Source of the DNA: Bradyrhizobium sp. LTSP885
Lineage (GTDB): Bacteria; Pseudomonadota; Alphaproteobacteria; Rhizobiales; Xanthobacteraceae
Reading direction: 5' to 3'
Length of the DNA: 64,000 nucleotides
Assembly (NCBI RefSeq): GCF_000938305.1
Contig: NZ_JYMT01000020.1
Location: forward strand, 1-64,000
Both the position numbers and the translations under genes were made by a program. Positions 35,196 to 43,106 of this stretch are shown here, one piece after another (positions within the stretch are counted from its first letter, which is position 1; each line of letters begins with the position of its first letter). Below the pieces are notes generated by a model. That model made no database searches. It saw only the letters and a program-made list of their open reading frames with translations, and had not been told where the DNA came from.

Positions 35196-35852
35196 ATGAG
35201 CGAAACAAAGCTTCGTGAGGACATCTGCCGCTTCGGCCGTTCGCTGTTCGAGCGCGGGCTGACGCCGGGGTCGTCAGGCAATATCAGCGTCCGCGTCCAT
35301 GATGGCGGCTGGCTGGTGACGCCGACCAACGCCTCGCTCGGCTTCCTCGATCCCGCCAAGCTGTCGCGCCTAGACGCGGACGGCCGATTGATCTCCGGCG
35401 ATGCGCCGACCAAGGAAGTGCCGCTGCACACCGCGCTCTATCAAACCCGCAGCGCGGCCCGCGCGGTGGTGCACCTGCACTCAACCCATTCGGTGGCGCT
35501 CTCGATGCTGCCCGAGATCGACCCGCGCGCGGCGCTGCCGCCGATGACCGCTTATTACGTGATGAAATGCGGCCAGACCGCGCTGGTGCCGTATTTTCGT
35601 CCCGGCGACCCTGATGTCGCCGACGCGATCAGGGGGCTCGCCGGGAAATACTCATCGGTGCTGCTCGCCAATCACGGCCCTGTCGTGTCGGGCGACACGC
35701 TGGAAGCCGCAGTGTTCGCGACCGAAGAACTGGAAGAGACCGCAAAGCTCTATCTGCTGCTGCGCGGACTGAACCCGCGCTATCTGTCGCCGGAGCAGGT
35801 GGCGGATTTGACCAAGGTGTTCGGGCTGACGTTGCCGGAACATGGGCATTGA
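35196..35852 (+). CDS. otnC: 3-oxo-tetronate 4-phosphate decarboxylase (class II aldolase family)
   Basis: 218 residues of the AraD/FucA class II aldolase family. It begins MSETKLREDICRFGRSLFER, has GLTPGSSGNISVR, and the metal-binding HLHSTHSVA with His-x-His and the later LLANHGPVVSGDTL supply the zinc ligands. OtnC decarboxylates 3-oxo-tetronate 4-phosphate to dihydroxyacetone phosphate. The start at 35196 is preferred because the long open frame upstream is antisense to ltnD. Divergent from ltnD, otnI and otnK, so the whole pathway is present. Confidence 0.93.
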   Translation: MSETKLREDICRFGRSLFERGLTPGSSGNISVRVHDGGWLVTPTNASLGFLDPAKLSRLDADGRLISGDAPTKEVPLHTALYQTRSAARAVVHLHSTHSVALSMLPEIDPRAALPPMTAYYVMKCGQTALVPYFRPGDPDVADAIRGLAGKYSSVLLANHGPVVSGDTLEAAVFATEELEETAKLYLLLRGLNPRYLSPEQVADLTKVFGLTLPEHGH

Positions 35853-35860
35853 CCCCTCCC

Positions 35861-35944
35861 CGTCATTGCGAGGAGCGGAGCGACGAAGCAATCCATGGCT
35901 CAGCACGCGGTGAGATGGATTGCTTCGCTTTGCTCGCAATGACG
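35861..35944. repeat. Palindromic intergenic repeat, family 2 (short form)
   Basis: CGTCATTGCGAGGAGCGGAG ... CTTTGCTCGCAATGACG inverted repeat 8 bp after the otnC stop, between convergent genes. Confidence 0.9.
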
Positions 35945-35980
35945 TATGGGTAGAGCGGTTGCTTACTTCGCGTGAGCCAT

Positions 35981-36745
35981 TTACTTCGCGTGAGCCTTGG
36001 CGGCTTTCTCGATCAGCTCAGCGACGGCCTTCGACTGCGAGACGTAGACCGCGTGGCTTCCGCTCTGTTCGACGACCGAGGCGCCTGCCCGCTTTGCCAT
36101 GGCGCGCTGGGCATCCGGCGGAATCATCTTGTCGGCGGTCGCAACAAGGTACCAGCTCGGCTTGGTCTTCCACGCCGGCTCCGTCACGGCACCACTGAGA
36201 GCGGCAACGCCCCAGGGCACTTGCGCGTTGGCCATGAAGGACGCCAGCTCGGGCTTCACGTCGGCGGCGAAGGAGGCCGCGAACTTGGCCTTGTCGAGGT
36301 GCAGGAAGCCATCCTGCGGCGGCAGGATCGGCGGCACCGGCGCGCCGGGCGGCGGGTTGGCGATCAGCGATGATACCGACTCGCCTTTATCAGGCGCGAA
36401 GGCTGTGATGTAGACGAGCTTGTCGACCTTGGGATCGTTGCCGGCTTCGGTGATGACGACGCCACCGTAGGAATGTCCGACCAGGATCACCTTGCCGTTG
36501 GCTTCGGCGATCGCACGCTTGGTCACCGCTACGTCGTCGGCCAGCGTGGTCGTCGGGTTCTGAACGATGGTGACCTGATAGCCATCCTTCTTCAGGATAT
36601 TGTAGACGCCCTCCCAGCCGGAACCGTCGACGAATCCCCCGTGCACGAGGACGATGGTTTCGGGTTGGGTCGATTGGGCGGCCGCAGGCGAAATGCCGGT
36701 CGCGAGGGCAAGCAGCGCCGCCGAGGCGAGAAGTTTCTGGATCAT
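35981..36745 (-). CDS. Secreted alpha/beta hydrolase
   Basis: 254-residue alpha/beta hydrolase. An N-terminal signal peptide (MIQKLLASAALLALATGISP then AAAQ) suggests export to the periplasm. The oxyanion segment LVHGGFVDGSGW is followed by the nucleophile elbow GHSYGG, an acidic residue region (LVATADKMIPPDAQ) and a final His near SGSHAVYVS. The start at 36745 has AAGGAG at 36752-36757; the longer frame is not needed. It is divergent from an OhrR-type regulator with operator palindromes covering its promoter, so it is probably controlled by that regulator. Substrate unknown; many relatives are annotated as esterases without proof. Confidence 0.93.
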   Translation of the reverse strand: MIQKLLASAALLALATGISPAAAQSTQPETIVLVHGGFVDGSGWEGVYNILKKDGYQVTIVQNPTTTLADDVAVTKRAIAEANGKVILVGHSYGGVVITEAGNDPKVDKLVYITAFAPDKGESVSSLIANPPPGAPVPPILPPQDGFLHLDKAKFAASFAADVKPELASFMANAQVPWGVAALSGAVTEPAWKTKPSWYLVATADKMIPPDAQRAMAKRAGASVVEQSGSHAVYVSQSKAVAELIEKAAKAHAK

Positions 36746-36762
36746 TTGGCTCTCCTTATTAA

Positions 36763-36850
36763 CTATCACGATAATCATTATCGCGATAATTATTTGATAG
36801 TGGCAATCTGAAGCCTTGTCCAGAACTATTTATCGCGATAAGTATTATCG
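36763..36850. promoter_or_regulatory. Palindromic operator cluster for the OhrR/MarR regulator
   Basis: AT-rich divergent region with repeated CGATAA/TTATCG half-sites: CGATAATCATTATCG at 36769-36783, the overlapping ATTATCGCGATAAT at 36777-36790, TTATCGCGATAA at 36830-36841 and CGATAAGTATTATCG at 36836-36850. A flanking CTATCA/TGATAG pair is at 36763-36768 and 36795-36800. It contrasts with the GC-rich surroundings and lies exactly between the hydrolase and regulator starts, as expected for a regulator that represses itself and its neighbour. Confidence 0.8.
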
Positions 36851-36885
36851 CAGTAACCCGCTCATCTCGCAGGGAAAAGATTGCC

Positions 36886-37353
36886 ATGACATCTCATGTC
36901 CCGCTCGACGGACAGCTCTGCTTCTCGCTCTACGCGACGTCGATGGCGATCAACCGGGCGTACAAGCCGATGCTGGACGCCATGGGGATCACTTATCCGC
37001 AATACCTGGTCTTGAGCGTGCTGGCGGAGAACGGCGAGCAAACCATCTCGACGATTGCCGAGCGGCTCGACCTCGAGCCGAGCACGATCACGCCGCTGGT
37101 CAAGCGGCTCGAACACGCCGGACTGCTATCGCGTCGGCGAAATCCCCGGGACGAGCGCGAGGTCCAGGTCGCGCTCACCGCGAGCGGCAAGCGGCTCCAT
37201 GATGAGAGCGGATGCCTCACCGAGACCCTGCTGCGCCGTTCGGGATTGACGGTGCCGGAGATGATTTCCCTTAACGAGCGAATTCAATCGCTCCGCCATG
37301 CGCTGGTCGCTGACGACGGCCGGGACTCCGATCAGGCCTCTGTCGAGAGCTAA
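36886..37353 (+). CDS. OhrR-type MarR-family redox regulator
   Basis: 155-residue winged-helix MarR protein. The N-terminus DGQLCFSLYATSMAINRAYK places Cys12 at the peroxidatic position of OhrR, and YPQYLVLSVL matches OhrR; Cys110 could be the resolving Cys of two-Cys OhrRs. The recognition region is LEPSTITPLVKRLEHAGLL and the wing RNPRDEREVQVALT. OhrR proteins lose DNA binding when organic peroxides oxidise the N-terminal Cys. There is no ohr gene nearby; the likely target is the divergent secreted hydrolase. Start 36886, with AGGGAAAAGATTGCC upstream. The stop overlaps the livF stop region (37350-37353) on the opposite strand. Confidence 0.9.
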   Translation: MTSHVPLDGQLCFSLYATSMAINRAYKPMLDAMGITYPQYLVLSVLAENGEQTISTIAERLDLEPSTITPLVKRLEHAGLLSRRRNPRDEREVQVALTASGKRLHDESGCLTETLLRRSGLTVPEMISLNERIQSLRHALVADDGRDSDQASVES

Positions 37354-38054
37354 AGCCCCAGATACGCCTTGCGCACGTCGGGATTGCCGCTGATCTCGGC
37401 CGCGGTACCCTGCATCAGCACGCGGCCGGTTTGCAGGATGTAGGCGCGGTCGGCGATCTCGAGGCACTCGGCCATGCGCTGCTCGACGATCAGCACGGTC
37501 ATGCCGGCGTCGCGGATGCGTTTCACGGCCTGGAAGATCTCATCCACCAGTTTTGGCATGATGCCCTGCGACGGTTCGTCCAGCATCAACAGCCGCGGTC
37601 GCGTCATCAGCGCGCGGCCGATCGCCAGCATCTGCTGCTCGCCGCCGGACAGCGTCTCGGCGCGCTGCTCCAGCCGCTCGCCGAGCCGCGGGAACAGCTG
37701 GAACACCAGATCGAGCGGCGCATCGCGGTCGGCCTGGCTGCGATAGAGATAGCTGCCGAGCCGGAGATTGTCGCGCACCGAGAGCCGCGGAAACAGCCGG
37801 CGGTTCTCCGGCACGAAGGCGATGCCGCCGGCGGTGATCACATGCTGCGGCTTGCCGTCGATGCGGTTGCCGTCGAAGGTCACGGTCCCCGCGCGCGGCC
37901 GCTCGGCGCCGGCGATCGATTTGAGCAGCGTCGACTTGCCCGCGCCGTTGGCGCCGGCGACGCAAACGATCTCGCCCTTGGCGACGTCGATCGAAACCGA
38001 GGAGATCGCGACCAGGCCCTGATAGGCGGTGGTGACTTCACGCACCGACAGCAT
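37350..38054 (-). CDS. livF: Branched-chain amino acid/amide ABC transporter ATP-binding protein LivF
   Basis: 234-residue ABC ATPase of the LivF group. Walker A is AGANGAGKSTLL, the Q-loop region lies around FVPENRRLFPRLSVRDNL, the signature is LSGGEQQMLAIGRAL, and Walker B is LLMLDEPSQGIMP with a D-loop. Overlaps livG by 17 nt, last gene of livHMGF. Provides one of the two ATPases for import of hydrophobic amino acids, amides or related solutes. Confidence 0.95.
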   Translation of the reverse strand: MLSVREVTTAYQGLVAISSVSIDVAKGEIVCVAGANGAGKSTLLKSIAGAERPRAGTVTFDGNRIDGKPQHVITAGGIAFVPENRRLFPRLSVRDNLRLGSYLYRSQADRDAPLDLVFQLFPRLGERLEQRAETLSGGEQQMLAIGRALMTRPRLLMLDEPSQGIMPKLVDEIFQAVKRIRDAGMTVLIVEQRMAECLEIADRAYILQTGRVLMQGTAAEISGNPDVRKAYLGL

Positions 38055-38769
38055 GACGATCCCCGAGATAGGCAGAAATAACTTCTGGATTGCGGACGAC
38101 GTCGGTGGGCTTGCCCTCGACCAGTACCTTGCCGAGATTGAGCACGATGGCGCGGTCGACTAGCGGCATCACGATCTCCATGACATGCTCGACCATCAGC
38201 ACGGTGACGCCAGTGGCGCGCACCTTGCGCACCAGTTCGACGCCGGTCTGGGCCTCGACCGGCGTCAACCCGGTGAGGACCTCGTCGAGCAGCAGCAGCT
38301 TTGGCTCGGTCGCGAGCGCGCGGGCGACCTCAAGCCGGCGCTTCTCCGACGGCACCAGGTCGCTGGCGAGCACATTGGCGCGCGCGGCAAGGCCGCAGAA
38401 GTCCAGCACCTCGTAAGCCTTCTTTCGCGCCACCCGCATCACCGTGTTGCGGATCAGAGCGCCGACGATGACGTTGTCGATGACGGTCATGGTCTCGAAG
38501 CTCTTGACGACCTGGAAGGTACGCCCGATGCCGCGCTGGCAGCGCTCGGCCGCAGGCAGGCTGGTCACGTCCTCGCCGTCGAAGATGATCGAGCCTTGCG
38601 TCGGCGGCAAAACGCCGGCGATCAAATTGAACAGCGTCGACTTGCCGGCGCCATTCGGGCCGATCAGGCCGACGATCTCGCCGCGGCCGACCGAAATCGA
38701 GACGTCGCTGTTGGCGACGAGGCCGCCGAAGCGCTGCCAGACACCGCGGGTTTCCAGAAGTGCGGTCAT
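38038..38769 (-). CDS. livG: Branched-chain amino acid/amide ABC transporter ATP-binding protein LivG
   Basis: 243 residues. Walker A is LIGPNGAGKSTLFN and Walker B is LLLLDEVLTGLTP. The C-loop, normally LSGGQ or LPYGQQRRLE in LivG, reads LVPSEKRRLEVARAL and lacks the Gly-Gln. GRTFQVVKSFETMTVIDNV matches LivG. Overlaps livM by 4 nt and livF by 17 nt. The ATPase may depend on LivF for the canonical site, since degenerate C-loops occur in other asymmetric ABC pairs. Confidence 0.93.
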   Translation of the reverse strand: MTALLETRGVWQRFGGLVANSDVSISVGRGEIVGLIGPNGAGKSTLFNLIAGVLPPTQGSIIFDGEDVTSLPAAERCQRGIGRTFQVVKSFETMTVIDNVIVGALIRNTVMRVARKKAYEVLDFCGLAARANVLASDLVPSEKRRLEVARALATEPKLLLLDEVLTGLTPVEAQTGVELVRKVRATGVTVLMVEHVMEIVMPLVDRAIVLNLGKVLVEGKPTDVVRNPEVISAYLGDRHAVGA

Positions 38770-39746
38770 CGCGCGGCCTCCTTGCGGGAGGCGAACAGTC
38801 CGACCAGTCCCTGCGGCCGCGCCAGCGAGATGGCGACGATCAGCGAGCCATAGACGATCAGGTCAACACCACGGCCGGAGCCGCCGATGAAAGAGCGCGT
38901 CAGCTCGGTGAGCGGGATCAGGATGACGGCCCCGAGCATCGGCCCCCACAGCGTGCCGATGCCACCGACCACCGCGGGCAAGGCCATCAGCAGCGAGAAC
39001 TGAAAGCCCATCACGCTTTCGGGGTCGATATAGGAGACGAATTGCGCATAGAAGCCGCCGCCGACGGCGACGAGGAATGCGGAGACCGCGGCTGCGCCCA
39101 TCTTGGAATTGAACACGACCACGCCGAGGCTTTCGGCGGCGTCGGGATTGTCCTTCACCGCCCGCCACCAATAGCCCCATTTGGAATCTTCCAGCCACCA
39201 GGTGACGAACCAGGCGACGCAGGCAAGCGCCAGCGCGAAGTAGAAATACGGCAGCTTGGAGCGGGCGAACTGGAATTTCAGCCAGCTGTCCCCGCGCATC
39301 GGAATCGTGATGCCGAGCGCCGCACCCGCCCAATCCCAGTTCTGGATCAGAAGCAGCCCGATCTCGGCGATCACGATGGTCGCGATCACGAAGTAATGCC
39401 CGCGCAGGCGGAAGAAGGGATAGCCGAGCACCATCGCGATCACGGCGGAGATCACCCCGCCGGCCAGCATGCCGAACCACGGCAGCACGCCGAACTTGGT
39501 GAACAGCAGCGCGGTGGCGTAGGCCCCTAATCCGAAATACAGCGCATGTCCGAGCGAGATCTGCCCGCAATAGCCTGACAGGATGTTCCAGCTCTGCGAC
39601 AGCGCCGCGTACATCAGGGTCAGCACCATGATGTTCTGGACATAGACGTCCTTGACGAACAGCGGCACCAGCGCGGCGACGACGGCGAGACAGAAGGCCA
39701 CGATCAGGTCGCGGCGGCGGCGTTGGGCGAAGGTCGTATCCATCAC
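38766..39746 (-). CDS. livM: Branched-chain amino acid/amide ABC transporter permease LivM
   Basis: 326-residue integral membrane permease with many hydrophobic segments (LIVAFCLAVVAALVPLFV at the N-terminus). It has SGYCGQISLGHALYFGLGAY, the LivM hallmark, and VVGGIGTLWGPMLGAVILIPL near the C-terminus. Overlaps livH and livG by 4 nt each, so the four genes are translationally coupled. Forms the translocation channel with LivH. Confidence 0.94.
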   Translation of the reverse strand: MMDTTFAQRRRRDLIVAFCLAVVAALVPLFVKDVYVQNIMVLTLMYAALSQSWNILSGYCGQISLGHALYFGLGAYATALLFTKFGVLPWFGMLAGGVISAVIAMVLGYPFFRLRGHYFVIATIVIAEIGLLLIQNWDWAGAALGITIPMRGDSWLKFQFARSKLPYFYFALALACVAWFVTWWLEDSKWGYWWRAVKDNPDAAESLGVVVFNSKMGAAAVSAFLVAVGGGFYAQFVSYIDPESVMGFQFSLLMALPAVVGGIGTLWGPMLGAVILIPLTELTRSFIGGSGRGVDLIVYGSLIVAISLARPQGLVGLFASRKEAAR

Positions 39747-40621
39747 ATCGATCCGAACAGGCCGCGCGGCCGGATGAAGACGACCAGCAAATAGACGGCG
39801 TAGATACCGACCGATTTCAGCGACGGCGGCAGGATCAGCGCGGTGGTCGCTTCCACCAGGCCGACAATGATGCCGCCGGCAAAGGCGCCGAACACGCTGC
39901 CGAAGCCGCCGAGCGCCACGGTGACGTAGGCGATCAGCGCGAACGACGCGCCGACGTCCGGATAAATGTAGAAGAAGCTCGCCATGATGGCGCCGGCGAG
40001 CCCGACCAGTGCCGCGCCAAGGCCCCAGCCGAGCGCGAACACGCGGTTCTTGTCGATGCCGACCAGAGCCACCGCGCCGGCGTCCTCGCGTGTCGCCTCG
40101 AGCGCGCGGCCGAAATCGGTGCGGTTGATGAAGAAGTAGAGCGCGACAAAGGCCGCGATCGAGACCAGCGCGCCGACCAGCTGCGGCTCGGGCAAATAGA
40201 TGCCCGCGACCGAGATCGTCTTGCCGCCGAGCCAGGAATGGGTGACGCTGCGATAATCAGGCGTGAAGAAGAACTGCGCCAGGCCCCGCATCACGATGGC
40301 AAGACCGAAGGTCGAGAAGATCTGTACCATGCCGGCATTGGCCTTGGCCCGCACCGCGAAACGGACGATCAAGAGATAGACCACCGCCCCGAACACGAAC
40401 AGGGCTGCTGCAACCAGCGGCGCCGCCAGCAAGGGATCGATCGCGAAGAACGCGAACAGGAAGAAGGTCGCGTACATCGCAATCATCAGGAATTCGCCGT
40501 GCGCGAAATTCACGACGTCCATCAATCCGAAGATCAATGCGAGCCCGACGGCGATCAATCCGTAGAGCAGCCCCATCAACAGGCCGCTTGCCAGACTCTG
40601 GATAATGGCTTCGGCGGTCAC
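39743..40621 (-). CDS. livH: Branched-chain amino acid/amide ABC transporter permease LivH
   Basis: 292-residue permease. Typical LivH N-terminus (IIQSLASGLLMGLLYGLIAV then GLALIFGLMDVVNFAHGEFL) and later GLGAALVGLAGAIMASFFYI and GGFGSVFGAFAGGIIVGLVE. Begins the livHMGF operon; a family 2 repeat at 40660-40780 separates it from the binding-protein gene upstream on the same strand. Confidence 0.94.
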   Translation of the reverse strand: MTAEAIIQSLASGLLMGLLYGLIAVGLALIFGLMDVVNFAHGEFLMIAMYATFFLFAFFAIDPLLAAPLVAAALFVFGAVVYLLIVRFAVRAKANAGMVQIFSTFGLAIVMRGLAQFFFTPDYRSVTHSWLGGKTISVAGIYLPEPQLVGALVSIAAFVALYFFINRTDFGRALEATREDAGAVALVGIDKNRVFALGWGLGAALVGLAGAIMASFFYIYPDVGASFALIAYVTVALGGFGSVFGAFAGGIIVGLVEATTALILPPSLKSVGIYAVYLLVVFIRPRGLFGSM

Positions 40622-40659
40622 GGCTGCACCTCCACGCCTTGGCTGCTGCCGTTAACACC

Positions 40660-40780
40660 CGTCATTGCGAGGAGCGAAGCGACGAAGCAATCCATTCGTT
40701 CAACCTGCGGCGAGATGGATTGCTTCGCGGAGCCTGTCATCCGGCGGCGCTTCGCGCCGACCGGGTGGCTCGCAATGACG
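40660..40780. repeat. Palindromic intergenic repeat, family 2 (long form)
   Basis: CGTCATTGCGAGGAGCGAAG ... GGCTCGCAATGACG with inner module GCGGAGCCTGTCATCCGGCG. It lies in the 232-bp gap between the binding-protein stop and livH, so a hairpin in the mRNA could set different expression of the binding protein and the membrane components. Confidence 0.88.
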
Positions 40781-40853
40781 GAACACGCGAGACTCTCGAT
40801 GATCTCTTCAGCTGTCACAGTGCTTGGTCCCCCACCTGGCGCTGCGGCCCGGC

Positions 40854-42098
40854 CTACTTCATCGGCCAGATGGCTTCGGCGACGGCAGCCTGCGCCGGCG
40901 AGATGGTGACGAACTTGCCGCCGACATATTGCAGCAGCACCGGGTCGGCGTCGTTGTTCTGGCCCATCTCGTCAAACTTGACGCGCTTCCAGGGCATGAT
41001 GGTCTGCTCGCCCGGGATATCGGTCGCGGCCAGCGCGTCGCGAATCTTCTCGCCATCGGTCGACTTGGCGCGGTTGATGGCATCCGCCATCACGATCAGG
41101 GCCATGAATTCCCGCGACGTGTTGTCGTTCAAATCCTTGCCCGACTTTTCCTTGAACATGGCGTTGATCTTGCCGACCATCGGCCGCTTGGCCGCGAGAT
41201 CGAGCGAAAAGCTGCCACGGGTGATGACGCCTTCGAGCTTGTCGCCGACCGCGTCGTACAGCGCCTTCTCCGAGAAGCCTGCCGCCTGCGCGACAATGGC
41301 GTTCGGCTTGTAGCCGAGCTCACCCATGGTCTTGATCAGCAGGATGCCGTCGGTGGTGTAGCTCGAGGGCATCAGGACGTCGGCATTGGCCGCCTTGAGT
41401 TGCTGAACCTCGGCCGACAGCGACGGCGAATTGGCGCGGTACTTGATGTCGGCGACGATCTTGTAGCCGCGCTCATTGGCAAGTTTGGTCTGCGCGTTCG
41501 CGGAGTCCGTTCCGAAGATGGTGTCCTCGTGGAACAGCGCCAGCGTCTCGATCTTGGTGCCCTTCTTCTTCATGACGTCGTAGAAGTCGAACATGCCCTT
41601 CGAGAACATCTCGTCATGGGGAGCCGCGCGGAAGAAGAATTTCAGGCCGCGGGTATGCAGGCTCGGCGACGAGTTGTCGGCCGAAACAAACGGGATCTGA
41701 TAGCGCTCGCAGGTTTGGCTCACCGTGACTGCGACCGCGCTCTGATAGGTGCCGACGATCGCGCAGACCTTCTCCTGGGTGATCAGGCGTTCGGCCTCAG
41801 CACGGCCCTTCTGCGGGTCGCCCTGGTGGTCGGCATAGACGAGGCGAATCTTGGCACCGCCGAGCCCCGGCAATCCTGCGTCCTTGGCAAGCGGCAGGTC
41901 GAAATCATACTTGGTGTTGATGACGTCAAGTGCGGCCTCATAGGCCTTCTGCGCGTCAACGCCCATCTGGGCGCTGGCGCCGGAGAATGGGTAGAGGACG
42001 CCGATCACCACTTCGGCGGTCTGCGCGCGGGCTACGATCGGGGCCAGCGCGGCGGCGGCGGAGGCGCCAAGCAATACGTTGCGGCGAGTGATCGTCAT
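40854..42098 (-). CDS. Type I periplasmic binding protein of the Liv-type ABC transporter
   Basis: 414-residue substrate-binding protein. N-terminus MTITRRNVLLGASAAAALAP then IVARAQ is a Tat-type or Sec-type signal peptide with twin Arg. VVIGVLYPFSGASAQMGVD is the typical family start, and IVGTYQSAVAVTVSQTCER, SADNSSPSLHTRGLKFFFRA and HEDTIFGTDSANAQ complete the ligand pocket. Start 42098 preceded by AGGGGA. Upstream of livHMGF on the same strand. The neighbouring amidohydrolase, DUF1445 protein and amidase suggest an amide or amino-acid derivative as ligand, which is inference. Confidence 0.94.
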   Translation of the reverse strand: MTITRRNVLLGASAAAALAPIVARAQTAEVVIGVLYPFSGASAQMGVDAQKAYEAALDVINTKYDFDLPLAKDAGLPGLGGAKIRLVYADHQGDPQKGRAEAERLITQEKVCAIVGTYQSAVAVTVSQTCERYQIPFVSADNSSPSLHTRGLKFFFRAAPHDEMFSKGMFDFYDVMKKKGTKIETLALFHEDTIFGTDSANAQTKLANERGYKIVADIKYRANSPSLSAEVQQLKAANADVLMPSSYTTDGILLIKTMGELGYKPNAIVAQAAGFSEKALYDAVGDKLEGVITRGSFSLDLAAKRPMVGKINAMFKEKSGKDLNDNTSREFMALIVMADAINRAKSTDGEKIRDALAATDIPGEQTIMPWKRVKFDEMGQNNDADPVLLQYVGGKFVTISPAQAAVAEAIWPMK

Positions 42099-42181
42099 AT
42101 GCGAAAAGTCCCCTGTTTGGTCTATCGATGAGGCGCTTATAGCGCGCAGTAAAGCCTCAATGAATTGCACGAATTGCCTAT

Positions 42182-42997
42182 TCAGAGCACAGCGAGCTGC
42201 TTGTTCCTGAGATCAGTGACAAGCATCAGGCCCGGCGCATGCGTGATCGCGAAGGGCAGCTTTGCATTTGCGATCACCGCTTGCGGCGTCACGCCGCAGG
42301 CCCAGAACACCGGGATCTCGTCGTCGGCGACCGGCACCGGATCGCCATAGTCGGGCTTGGCAATGTCCTTGATACCGATCGCATGCGGATGACCGAGATG
42401 CACCGGCGCACCATGAACCGACGGGAAACGTGACGTGATCTGCACTGCGCGGATCGCATCCTTAGGCTTGAACGGACGCATCGACACCACCATCGGCCCC
42501 GCGAACGGACCCGATGGACTGCACGCGATATTGGTGCGGTACATCGGCACGCGCACCTTGTGCTCGATGTGGCGGATCGGCAGCCCGTCGTCCATCAGCG
42601 CCTCTTCGAACGAGAACGAGCAGCCGAGCACGAAGGCAACCAGATCGTCGCGCCAATATTTGATGATATCGGTCGGCTCCTCGACCACCTCGCCGTCGCG
42701 CCAGACCCGGTAGCGCGGCACGTCGGTGCGGATGTCGAGGTCGAGGCCGAGGCCGGGAATCCTGAAATCGCCGACATCGGACATGCCGATGATCGGGCAA
42801 GGCTTCGGATTGAGCTGGCAGAAGCGATGGAAGGCGCTGGCGAGTTTCTCCGGCAGGATCGCAAGATTGCCTTGGACGAAGCCGTTGGCGACGCCGGCGG
42901 TGCTGGAGGCCATGCCGTTGCGGCAAGCCAGGCGTGCGTCCCGGCTCGGAAGCGACGATTGTTCGGACGATCGCTGCGCTGCCGCAAAATCAGCCAT
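42182..42997 (-). CDS. DUF1445 putative hydro-lyase / D-glutamate cyclase-like protein
   Basis: 271 residues matching the DUF1445 (YcsI) family: [76 protein letters not shown] and [21 protein letters not shown] relative is D-glutamate cyclase; other members are called hydro-lyases without proof, so the reaction is uncertain. It lies downstream of the transporter binding-protein start in the same orientation and is divergent from the LysR gene across the 25-bp operator, so it is probably the regulator's target. Confidence 0.9.
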   Translation of the reverse strand: MADFAAAQRSSEQSSLPSRDARLACRNGMASSTAGVANGFVQGNLAILPEKLASAFHRFCQLNPKPCPIIGMSDVGDFRIPGLGLDLDIRTDVPRYRVWRDGEVVEEPTDIIKYWRDDLVAFVLGCSFSFEEALMDDGLPIRHIEHKVRVPMYRTNIACSPSGPFAGPMVVSMRPFKPKDAIRAVQITSRFPSVHGAPVHLGHPHAIGIKDIAKPDYGDPVPVADDEIPVFWACGVTPQAVIANAKLPFAITHAPGLMLVTDLRNKQLAVL

Positions 42998-43076
42998 TAA
43001 AATCCCCTGCCTGTAATCTCAGCAAAGACAGCCAACACCAAGCGTGCTATAAAGTCTAATCGTCCTTTCTAATCAT

Positions 43077-43101
43077 AATCGATAAATCCTGCTTATCGAT
43101 T
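43077..43101. promoter_or_regulatory. Perfect inverted-repeat LysR operator
   Basis: AATCGATAA (43077-43085), 7-nt spacer ATCCTGC, TTATCGATT (43093-43101): 9-bp perfect arms with the T-N11-A core of LysR sites. It sits about 5-15 bp before the LysR start, between the divergent DUF1445 and LysR genes. Confidence 0.85.
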
Positions 43102-43106
43102 GGAAA

